In this document: piece by piece, positions 28,701-35,232 of the stretch
Layout of the letters: each line of letters opens with the position of its first letter
How positions within the stretch are numbered: position 1 is the first letter of the stretch
Origin: Pelistega suis
GTDB lineage: Bacteria > Pseudomonadota > Gammaproteobacteria > Burkholderiales > Burkholderiaceae_B
Assembly: GCF_013133795.1 (NCBI RefSeq)
Contig: NZ_JABGBN010000001.1
Coordinates: 434,001 to 498,000, forward strand
Length of the DNA: 64,000 nt
Direction: 5' to 3'
Translations under genes and position numbers: made by a program
The notes under the pieces: generated by a model
What the model was told of the DNA's origin: nothing
Database searches by the model: none
The model's input: only the letters and a program-made list of their open reading frames with translations

Positions 28701-31399
28701 GTTGTCGGCTCGTCAAATAGGAATAAATTACCTTTGTATGCAAGTGATTTGGCTTTATTGCCTAATTTAGCTGCCTCGACGAGGTGTCCTGCGAGTTTTA
28801 AGCGTTGCGCTTCACCACCAGAAAGTGTCGGTACAGGCTGTCCCAGACTCACATATTCTAAACCTACATCGACTAATGGTTGTAAGCTGGTTTTGACATC
28901 TTTAAGTCCTTTAAAGAAAGCGAGTGCTTCGCTGACAGTCATGGCTAGGACATCTGCAATATTAGCGGTTTTGCCGAGATGTTCGACTTCTACCTCTAAT
29001 ATTTCAGGTCTAAAACGTTTGCCATCACAATCAGGGCAACGTAGATAGACATCAGAGAGGAATTGCATTTCAACATGCTCAAAACCGGTGCCACTACATG
29101 TTGGACAACGACCGTCCCCACTATTAAAGCTAAAGGTGCCTGCTGTGTAGCCACGTTCACGCGATAAAGGCGCTTGCGCAAAAATCTTACGAATGGCATC
29201 AAATGCACCCACATAACTCGCAGGGTTAGAACGCGCTGTTTTGCCAATGGGGGTCTGGTCCACCATAATGACTTCAGCGATTTGCTCTGCACCTAATAAA
29301 TGAGAATAAGCACCGGGTGCTTCAGTCGGTTTATTAAAATGTTTGAGAAGCGCAGGGTATAACACATCTTGAATTAAAGTGGATTTACCTGAACCTGAAA
29401 CGCCCGTCAGACAAACAAAACGGTTAAGCGGGAAGGCGACATCAATGTTTTTTAGATTATGCTCTCGTGCGCCTTGTAGTAAAAGTTTTGGGGTATTTGG
29501 CAGCACCTTCATCGGTAAAGGTGCTTCGACACGCAAGCGACCACCGAGGTATTGACCTGTTAACGTAGGAGCGTGACGCAGTTGCGCTGGCGTACCGTCA
29601 AACACAATCTCACCACCACGCTCTCCTGGACCCGGACCAATATCCAAAATACGGTCAGCGGCGACCATGACTTGTGGGTCGTGTTCGACAACCACCAGGG
29701 TATTGCCAGCTTGACGTAAACGTTGCATCACACGAACAATTTGATTCATATCATGAGGATGAAGACCGATGGAAGGTTCATCTAGCACAAAGAGGGTATT
29801 GGTCAATGATGTACCGAGTGCTGTGGTGAGGTTGATACGTTGTACTTCACCACCAGATAAAGTGCGGCTTTGTCTGTCTAAACTGAGATAAGAAAGACCG
29901 ACATCATTAAGGTAGTTTAGTCGCGTTTTAATCTCAGTCATTACGAGTTCGATAGCGGAGTCTTGACTGAAGTCTTCTTCTTGGAAAAAGCTTTTAACAT
30001 CGCTCAAAGGTAAGCGCATCAAATCGTGAATAGCAAGACCGGGCAGTTGTTGTAGTTGGCTATCAGACCATTGCGTACCGACAGGCATAAATCGTTGATA
30101 GAGCGGATAGCGTTCGGCGGTCTGTTTGCCGATACGCCAGAGATTAGCATCGGATTTCAGACGAGAGCCATGACAGCTTTCGCATGGACGATAAGAGCGA
30201 TATTTAGACAGCATGACACGGATGTGCATTTTGTAGGATTTGCTTTCTAAATAATCAAAGAAGCGAGCGGTACCATACCATTGAGTCTTCCAGCCTTGTC
30301 GAGTATCTTTAAATTCTGGGTCACCATGAATAATCCATTCGAGTTCCTTTTCAGAGAGTGATTTCCAAGGGACGTTTGTACGAATACCCGCTTTAGGTGC
30401 ATACTTCATCAGTTCGTCTTGGCATTCTGCATAGGTTGGTGTTTGCCAAGGTTTAATGGCACCTTCAGCTAAGGTTTTATTTTCATCGGGTACCACTAAG
30501 CCATAATCAATGCCCATGGTACGACCAAAACCTCGACAGACTTCGCAAGCGCCTAGTGGTGAGTTAAATGAGAAAGTACTTGGTAATGCTTCAGCATAAT
30601 TGATATCACAAGTCGCACAATGTAGGTGCTGACTGAAGTTCCATTGATAGGCATTTTCTCCTTCATCATTGAGGGCATAAACACGTAATTTACCTAGACC
30701 ATACTTAAAAGCAGATTCAATCGCTTCGATAATGCGCTCTTTTTCTGCCTTGCTAAAGCGGAAACGGTCTTGTACAACATGCAAGGTACGGTAGCTTTCA
30801 GGTTCAGTCTTGCTTTTTTTCTTGCTTGGTTTAATGTCCTGTGTTTCTTCGGCGTGGATACGTGTAAAACCTTGTTGTTCTAGAAAGTGCTTAACTTCCT
30901 CTTCGCTATAGTTACTTGGCACTTGAATAGCAAAGGTAAGAATTAAACGAGGGTCATTGGCAGCTTGACTCAAGGCACCGAGTTGCTTATAAATCGTTTC
31001 ACTATTATCTTTATGAACAGGTTCTGCGCATTGGCGACAGTGTAGGGTTGCGACACGTGCAAATAAAAGTTTCAAATGATCGTTTAATTCCGTCATGGTG
31101 CCGACGGAACTACGTGAATTACGCACAGGATTAGTCTGATCAATGGCAATCGCAGGGAGGATGCCTTCAATATGATCTACCTGCGGCTTATCCATACGGT
31201 CGAGGAATTGACGTGCATACGGTGAAAAAGTCTCGACATATTTACGTTGACCTTCTGCATAGAGGGTATCGAATGCTAGAGAGCTTTTGCCTGAACCTGA
31301 TACCCCTGTCAGAACGGTAATTTCTCCGGTATTAAATGCAACATTTAAATTTTTTAGACTATTTTGCTTAGCGCCAAAAAGACGAATTTGTGAAGACAT
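25763..31399 (-). CDS. uvrA: Double-length UvrA with four ABC ATPase domains
   Basis: At 1878 residues this is two UvrA proteins in one chain, against roughly 940 for a normal UvrA. UvrA recognises bulky DNA damage and loads UvrB. Walker A loops (GVSGSGKS) occur near residues 32, 666, 1034 and 1559, each with a matching LSGGE signature and DEP Walker B. Zinc-type CXXC pairs occur in both halves. The halves join near residue 985-1005. In half one, a complete insertion-domain-like region precedes CESCHGSRL, but the UvrB-binding region is divergent and Lys-rich. In half two, the UvrB-binding region (LLAPLVTARKGYY) looks canonical and the insertion domain is nearly absent. The frame is intact. 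It is divergent from pdxA, and no LexA box was found. Similar giant UvrAs occur, to my knowledge, in related Burkholderiales. Confidence 0.92.
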   Translation of the reverse strand: MSSQIRLFGAKQNSLKNLNVAFNTGEITVLTGVSGSGKSSLAFDTLYAEGQRKYVETFSPYARQFLDRMDKPQVDHIEGILPAIAIDQTNPVRNSRSSVGTMTELNDHLKLLFARVATLHCRQCAEPVHKDNSETIYKQLGALSQAANDPRLILTFAIQVPSNYSEEEVKHFLEQQGFTRIHAEETQDIKPSKKKSKTEPESYRTLHVVQDRFRFSKAEKERIIEAIESAFKYGLGKLRVYALNDEGENAYQWNFSQHLHCATCDINYAEALPSTFSFNSPLGACEVCRGFGRTMGIDYGLVVPDENKTLAEGAIKPWQTPTYAECQDELMKYAPKAGIRTNVPWKSLSEKELEWIIHGDPEFKDTRQGWKTQWYGTARFFDYLESKSYKMHIRVMLSKYRSYRPCESCHGSRLKSDANLWRIGKQTAERYPLYQRFMPVGTQWSDSQLQQLPGLAIHDLMRLPLSDVKSFFQEEDFSQDSAIELVMTEIKTRLNYLNDVGLSYLSLDRQSRTLSGGEVQRINLTTALGTSLTNTLFVLDEPSIGLHPHDMNQIVRVMQRLRQAGNTLVVVEHDPQVMVAADRILDIGPGPGERGGEIVFDGTPAQLRHAPTLTGQYLGGRLRVEAPLPMKVLPNTPKLLLQGAREHNLKNIDVAFPLNRFVCLTGVSGSGKSTLIQDVLYPALLKHFNKPTEAPGAYSHLLGAEQIAEVIMVDQTPIGKTARSNPASYVGAFDAIRKIFAQAPLSRERGYTAGTFSFNSGDGRCPTCSGTGFEHVEMQFLSDVYLRCPDCDGKRFRPEILEVEVEHLGKTANIADVLAMTVSEALAFFKGLKDVKTSLQPLVDVGLEYVSLGQPVPTLSGGEAQRLKLAGHLVEAAKLGNKAKSLAYKGNLFLFDEPTTGLHFDDVARLMRAFRKLLEAGHSLIIIEHNLDVIRAADWIIDLGPSGGHGGGHIVAEGTPDELKKHKQSLTGQALREYEKDIIIESAQTINEQEMHYQVQHNRPTQIEILNAREHNLKNISVNIPHNKFSVITGVSGSGKSTLAFDILFNEGQRRYLESLNAYARAVVQPAGKPDVDAIYGIAPTVAIEQRTSRGGRKSTVGTMTEIHHFLRLLYVKLGTQYCPCCHVPVVPSSKEQIFAQILREHKGERIALLAPLVTARKGYYTDLAKWAEKAGYTQLRVDGEFIPVNPWPRLDRYKEHTIELSVLDTTVSASQEKTLLDGIALALQHGQGVMSILPNLQKKKELNQQENVTQRHFSSKRVCPSCGTSFPEPDPRLFSYNSKHGWCPSCFGTGLSIAGFDAEQTGEESNWLNQEEDGEYLGTCTSCSSTRLNPIARAVQWEEKSITDISAMSVQEAQDFFTQLRLGKREAEIARDILLEIKSRLSFMQSVGLNYLTLDRSSPTLSGGEAQRIRLAAQLGSNLQGVCYILDEPTIGLHPRDNRILLDALSKLEGNGNTLVVVEHDEDTIRKAEHIIDIGPGAGVRGGTVVAQGSYEDIINNPQSLTGKFLAHPIQHPMQARRAITNEQDWLSIKGATLHNLQDVDAKIPLGKLSVITGVSGSGKSSLARDVLLHNLKQIVGSKDKPQWQGCQTIEGWEKLDRVLEVDQTPIGKTPRSCPATYIGFWDDVRQQFAQTRDAKIRGWTASRFSFNTGTGRCPVCEGQGMRTVEMSFLPDMKVPCEACHGARFNPETLSIKLREQSIGDVLRMEMDDAIPYFAAHPKVLRPLQLMQDVGLGYLTLGQASPTLSGGEAQRIKLVSELVKARLDEGVIKTGRASRLPHTLYVLDEPTVGLSMADVEKLIHVLHRLVDAGNTVVVIEHNLDVMAEADWILDMGPEGGTGGGQLVASGSPEELIKQKKRSHTGAVLAEFMSTKKD

Positions 31400-31465
31400 A
31401 GCGAGAAATAAAAGTAAAGTGCTAAACTGCTAAATTATCAGGCAGTTCGCTATAAAGGAAGTGAT

Positions 31466-32470
31466 ATGTATGCTAGTGATTGTAAACCCATTGGTATTAC
31501 GATGGGGGATGCAGCAGGAATTGGTCCAGAATTAATTGTTAAACTTTTTAAAAAAGGACTTCCTGCACCAGTAGTCGTCTATGGTGATGTGTTTAGCTTA
31601 CAACGGGCGGCTGATTTTTGCGGTTTTGGAGAATTGTCGATTGTTGAATGTGCGGATATAACAGAAGCATTAACTGTTGCTCCAGATGCTATCCCAGTAA
31701 TCAATTGTGGTATGTATTTTGATGAAAATTTAGTATTGGGAGAGACTAGTGCGGCAGCTGGTGAGGGTAGTTTTCGCTTTTTAAATCAGGCTATTGATGA
31801 TGCGATGACTGGTGAGATTGCTGCGATTGTGACGGCACCTTTGCATAAAGTGTCTCTAAAAAAAGCGGGGTATGATTTTCCTGGTCATACCGAAATTCTA
31901 GCGCATCGTGCAGGTGTTGAACATGTGGGGATGATGCTATTAAATGATGAATTACGAGTGATTCTGGTCACGATTCATGAGGCATTATCGGCAGTACCTG
32001 CTTTAATTACGCCTGAGAGAGAGAGCATCACTATTCGTTTAGCGGCACACGCCTGTCGTCAATTAGGTCTGGAAAATGGACGTATTGCGGTGGCAGGACT
32101 CAATCCTCATGCGGGAGAAGAGGGACGTTTTGGGCGGGAAGATGAGGACATTATTCGCCCAGTGATTGAGCAGTTGCGTGCTGAGGGGGTGAATGTGAGT
32201 GGTCCTTATCCAGGGGATACGATATTTATGCGAGCTCGCCGAGGAGAGTTTGATATGGTTGTGGCACAATATCACGATCAAGGATTGATTCCTGTGAAGT
32301 ATCTTGGCGTTGATACGGGGGTGAATGTGACGGTAGGTCTGCCCTTTATCCGTACAAGTGTCGATCATGGAACGGCATTTGATATTGCTGGCAAGGGAAT
32401 AGCCGATGAGTCGTCATTAAGAGAGGCGTTTTTGTTGGCGATGAAGATAGCCAATAAACGCTCGCTATGA
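31466..32470 (+). CDS. pdxA: 4-hydroxythreonine-4-phosphate dehydrogenase
   Basis: PdxA oxidises 4-phosphohydroxy-L-threonine in the DXP-dependent vitamin B6 pathway, giving the partner for PdxJ. The 334 residues begin with ITMGDAAGIGPELIVK. Metal-binding and active-site segments are FPGHTEILAHRAG near residue 138, GLNPHAGEEG near 211 and YHDQGLIPVKYLG near 266. AAGGAAG sits 6 bases before the ATG. In many Proteobacteria pdxA lies between surA and rsmA; here that slot (56466-56469) is closed and pdxA is next to uvrA instead. Confidence 0.95.
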   Translation: MYASDCKPIGITMGDAAGIGPELIVKLFKKGLPAPVVVYGDVFSLQRAADFCGFGELSIVECADITEALTVAPDAIPVINCGMYFDENLVLGETSAAAGEGSFRFLNQAIDDAMTGEIAAIVTAPLHKVSLKKAGYDFPGHTEILAHRAGVEHVGMMLLNDELRVILVTIHEALSAVPALITPERESITIRLAAHACRQLGLENGRIAVAGLNPHAGEEGRFGREDEDIIRPVIEQLRAEGVNVSGPYPGDTIFMRARRGEFDMVVAQYHDQGLIPVKYLGVDTGVNVTVGLPFIRTSVDHGTAFDIAGKGIADESSLREAFLLAMKIANKRSL

Positions 32471-32598
32471 TGATTGGTAGCAAATACTTACCAACAAAAA
32501 ACAACATTTTTTATTGAAAAATCAAAAAACTTCGCCCTTTTTATAAAAATAGGCTACACTAACGGATTAAATCCAAACTGCATATTCCGGAGAAAAAC

Positions 32599-32727
32599 AT
32601 GGCAGAAATCAAACGTAATCGCCGTAATACTCTAGAGCGCCGTTGCTTAAGCAAATCTTTCAAACGTTTGTTTGTAGGCTCTCCAAAGGGTACATTTAAA
32701 ATGCTAGAAAAAGTTAAACGCGTATAA
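32599..32727 (+). CDS. Very basic 42-residue orphan protein
   Basis: A short gene starting MAEIKRNRRNTLERR with 7 Lys and 7 Arg against 3 Glu, so strongly positive (about +11). CGGAGAAA stands just before the ATG with good spacing, and a terminator follows 61 bases after the stop, so it looks like a genuine single-gene unit. A TACACT -10-like element at 32555-32560 lies 38 bases before the start. The composition suggests RNA, ribosome or DNA binding. It has one Cys (residue 16) and no membrane segment. I do not recognise a family; it is not L34, L36 or Thx. The antisense frame here lacks such signals. Confidence 0.65.
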   Translation: MAEIKRNRRNTLERRCLSKSFKRLFVGSPKGTFKMLEKVKRV

Positions 32728-32787
32728 TTCGGGTTTAACACTAGTTGTAACTATCCTTGTTTTTGCAAGCGTAGTTGGCAAAATTCC

Positions 32788-32817
32788 AAGCCGAGATTCA
32801 GTAGAGTCTTGGCTTTT
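32788..32817 (+). terminator. Terminator after the 42-residue gene
   Basis: A 9-base stem with one G-U pair (32788-32796 with 32807-32815) is followed by Ts, and lies 35 bases before the glycosyltransferase start. Confidence 0.75.
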
Positions 32818-32851
32818 GCTTTTTATACGATATATTTTGTCCTGAGGATTT

Positions 32852-33751
32852 ATGAGTACTCTGCCTATCACGGTAATGACCCCTACCTATAATCGAGCGC
32901 ATACCTTACCTCGAGTTTATGAGAGCTTACTTGCTCAGCATTTTCGTGATTTCGAATGGCTTATTGTGGACGATGGCTCCACAGATGATACCCGCGCTTT
33001 AGTAGAGGGTTGGCAAGCTGAGGCAAAACTGACGATTCGTTATCTATGGCAAACCAACCAGCATAAAAAAGCGGCGTTTAATCATGGCGTGCGAGAAGCA
33101 CAAGGAGAATTATTGGTCGCACTAGATAGTGATGATACGATTTTGCCTGATGCCTTAGCGCATATGTGGACAACGTGGCAGCAGCTAGACAATCGTGAGC
33201 GATTTATTGGTATCACGGGATTATGTGCCAAACCCAATGGAGAAATTGTCGGTGATCCTTATCCTCAAGACGTGATGGATTTAAGTGCGATTGATATGTA
33301 CTTTAAATATAAAGTCAGGGGTGAAAAGTTTGGTTGTTTAAATACGGCTGTGCTTAAGCAATTTCCTTTTCCTGAAAATATTCCTGGGTTTGTTCCTGAA
33401 AGTTTAGTGTGGCGTAAGATTGCACGAGCAGGTTATAACACCTTATTTATCAATCATGTCTATCGCACGTATTATGATAGTGATGATTCTCTATCACATG
33501 AGGGGCATACACAAGGTAATAAGCATGCCTTGGGATTATTATGGTTGGCTAAAGATATGGTCAATGATTGTATGCCATGGTTTAAATATCAGCCTAAAGA
33601 ATTTATTAAAGCGGCGATTCGCTATAACCGATTTAAGCGCGTATTGGCTAAACAAGGACAGTGTGTTCCTGAATGGGGGCAGTTGACTGATTGGAAAGCG
33701 AAATTATTGGTGGCGTTAACAGCACCGATAGCGAGGGTGATGTATCGGTGA
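32852..33751 (+). CDS. Glycosyltransferase family 2 protein
   Basis: A 299-residue GT-A fold glycosyltransferase. TVMTPTYNRAHTLPRVYESL starts the fold, the nucleotide-sugar site is VDDGSTDDT near residue 40, and the metal-binding ALDSDDTI motif lies near 89. No signal peptide or obvious membrane helix is present, so it acts in the cytoplasm or at the membrane face. GAGGA precedes the ATG. It stands alone between two terminators, with no LPS, capsule or glycan cluster next to it, so donor and acceptor sugars are unknown. The extended C-terminal region is rich in Lys, Arg and aromatic residues. Confidence 0.88.
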   Translation: MSTLPITVMTPTYNRAHTLPRVYESLLAQHFRDFEWLIVDDGSTDDTRALVEGWQAEAKLTIRYLWQTNQHKKAAFNHGVREAQGELLVALDSDDTILPDALAHMWTTWQQLDNRERFIGITGLCAKPNGEIVGDPYPQDVMDLSAIDMYFKYKVRGEKFGCLNTAVLKQFPFPENIPGFVPESLVWRKIARAGYNTLFINHVYRTYYDSDDSLSHEGHTQGNKHALGLLWLAKDMVNDCMPWFKYQPKEFIKAAIRYNRFKRVLAKQGQCVPEWGQLTDWKAKLLVALTAPIARVMYR

Positions 33752-33757
33752 ATAGTG

Positions 33758-33797
33758 AAAGGGATTTGATTTATGTTTAAATTAAATCCCTTTTTTT
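33758..33797 (+). terminator. Terminator after the glycosyltransferase gene
   Basis: A 10-base perfect stem (33758-33767 with 33784-33793) is followed by a run of Ts. Confidence 0.85.
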
Positions 33798-33894
33798 ATT
33801 TGATAAATAGAGGGTTATGATAAAACAATAGGTAAATAGTATAAGAGGATTTTTTTGTTCTATCTCTCGTATTATGAGTCATTAACACGCACAA

Positions 33895-33962
33895 TAATCA
33901 TAGATTACCTTGATTAACTTTATTTTTTTGTGATTTAATAAATCACACTTAATCTATGATTA
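33895..33962 (+). promoter_or_regulatory. higBA promoter with three palindromic operator sites
   Basis: Two 13-base palindromes of the form TAATC-N3-GATTA lie at 33895-33907 and 33950-33962. A third palindrome, TGTGATTT-AAT-AAATCACA, is at 33929-33947. A TTGATT -35 (33910-33915) and TTTAAT -10 (33934-33939), 18 bases apart, sit between the outer sites. The central palindrome covers the -10 and the last site covers the higB start codon. This fits autorepression by HigA; binding itself is inferred. Confidence 0.7.
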
Positions 33963-34231
33963 AAAGTTTTATTCATAAAGGTTTGGAGCGATTTTTTAGA
34001 ACAGGTGATACATCTGGCATTAACAAGATGTATGCTTCCAAAATCGCAAGGGTCTTATCAGTATTAGATGAGTTATCTGATATCTCTCAGCTAAAGGGAT
34101 TATGGCAATGCCATCGTTTAAAAGGGGATAGAGATACTGAATGGGCATTATCCATTTCTGGAAATTGGCGTATTACCTTTGAAATTAAAGAGGGGCACGT
34201 CTATATCGTGAATTATGAAGACTACCATTAG
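33956..34231 (+). CDS. higB: HigB-type toxin (RelE superfamily mRNA interferase)
   Basis: A 91-residue ribosome-dependent mRNA endonuclease toxin. MIKSFIHKGLERFF and the C-terminal GNWRITFEIKEGHVYIVNYEDYH match the HigB/plasmid-maintenance-killer family in sequence and length. Catalytic-type residues of the RelE fold (Arg in NWRI, His and Tyr near the C-terminus) are present, so it looks active. No Shine-Dalgarno sequence lies upstream; the predicted transcription start is about 10 bases before the ATG, so translation is nearly leaderless. The toxin-before-antitoxin order is typical of hig loci. HigA follows after 12 bases. Confidence 0.93.
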   Translation: MIKSFIHKGLERFFRTGDTSGINKMYASKIARVLSVLDELSDISQLKGLWQCHRLKGDRDTEWALSISGNWRITFEIKEGHVYIVNYEDYH

Positions 34232-34243
34232 GAGTGATATTAC

Positions 34244-34540
34244 ATGCTAATGCATAATCCCCCACCACCGTGTGATATTCTTAGAGAGGATGTATTACCT
34301 GGGTTAAATATGACAGTCACGGAGTTTGCTCGACATCTGGGTTATTCGAGAGAGGCGATGAGCCGTACTTTACATGGTAGAACACCGATTACGGCTCAAA
34401 TGGCATGGCGTTTGGAGCAAGCGGGGATTAGTACTGCGGAAATGTGGCTGAACTTACAAATGAAGTATGATTTGTGGCAGTTAAAATATCAAAAGAGTGA
34501 TGTCAATATTCAACCCATCAAAATGTTAGAACTTGCTTAA
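34244..34540 (+). CDS. higA: HigA-type antitoxin (XRE helix-turn-helix)
   Basis: A 98-residue antitoxin that binds HigB and represses the operon. The helix-turn-helix spans about residues 21-70 (MTVTEFARHLGYSREAMSRTL, TAQMAWRLEQA). The N-terminal NPPPPCDILRED segment (PP-x-x-C-D-x-L) is typical of the HigA family. AGGAG precedes the ATG, so the antitoxin has a much better ribosome site than the toxin, favouring antitoxin excess. There is no terminator directly after it; a convergent gene ends 28 bases later. Confidence 0.93.
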   Translation: MLMHNPPPPCDILREDVLPGLNMTVTEFARHLGYSREAMSRTLHGRTPITAQMAWRLEQAGISTAEMWLNLQMKYDLWQLKYQKSDVNIQPIKMLELA

Positions 34541-34568
34541 TATGTGCGGGTATTAAGCATATAAACCT

Positions 34569-35084
34569 TTAATGCCATACCTTTTTACCGAGATAAGTTC
34601 CTTGTTCTGGTGCCGAGGACTCTTCGTCTAAATCGTCATCATCAAAGTCACCATAGTCATCATTAAGGTCTTGGGCCTCCATCTCGGTAATGATATCGCT
34701 ATCATCTAAACCAAAAGGCAGTAACATGGCCAAGTCTTCTGACCAATCAACTTCATCGCCTTGATAATCAATACGCGTAAAGCGTAATGGTGGTTCACCA
34801 ATTTGGATACCCCATAGGAACTCACATTCGTAGACGCTTTGGTTAAAGTCTTCCATTAATGCGGATGCACCGATTAGGCGAGCAGATGGGCCGCCCATTT
34901 GCATAATGACCGCTTCTGCATCGACATCTTTACCGACTTCGAGTGGTGTGCCAAAGGCAATCCACTCATAGCCTTCTTCGGTAACATCAATTTCGGCGAG
35001 TACAGGCTTACCCATATAAGCGCTAAGTGCCTCAACGGTTTTGGCGAGTAGTTCAACTTCAGTAGATGAAAACGTTTGTGTCAT
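34569..35084 (-). CDS. Unrecognised 171-residue protein with acidic C-terminal tail
   Basis: I do not recognise a family for this cytoplasmic protein. The ATG at 35084 is preceded by GAAGGA at good spacing; a longer frame to 35177 has no support. The first about 125 residues form a mixed alpha/beta sequence. Residues about 126-160 are dominated by Asp and Glu, ending with a short basic GKKVWH tail. Such acidic tails occur in DNA mimics, chaperone partners and RNase regulators, but no function can be assigned. It is divergent from ettA over 148 bases and convergent with higA, so it looks monocistronic. Codon use is like its neighbours. Confidence 0.75.
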   Translation of the reverse strand: MTQTFSSTEVELLAKTVEALSAYMGKPVLAEIDVTEEGYEWIAFGTPLEVGKDVDAEAVIMQMGGPSARLIGASALMEDFNQSVYECEFLWGIQIGEPPLRFTRIDYQGDEVDWSEDLAMLLPFGLDDSDIITEMEAQDLNDDYGDFDDDDLDEESSAPEQGTYLGKKVWH

Positions 35085-35232
35085 TATGGGTCCTTCAAAG
35101 AGTATCAAATAAAAGGATGAGTTTGATGTCTGCCCAGTATCTGATTTTGCGATAACTTTCGCTCTATTGTAATGCAAAATCTTTTAAAATAGAGGTTAAT
35201 GTTTTTAACGATTTAAATACTCATAGGTAGCT

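Noticed and set aside
25763-31399. Assembly artefact joining two uvrA genes
   Set aside because: The two halves differ in sequence and domain make-up and are joined by a coherent linker in one uninterrupted frame, so an artificial tandem duplication is unlikely.
31425-31447. AACTGC...GCAGTT dyad between uvrA and pdxA as a LexA (SOS) box
   Set aside because: The arms are 11 bases apart and the CTG/CAG spacing is 9 or 13, not the CTGT-N8-ACAG spacing of a LexA box. It may be chance.
32559-32741. 60-codon minus-strand frame opposite the 42-codon gene
   Set aside because: No ribosome site or terminator in that orientation; the plus-strand frame has both.
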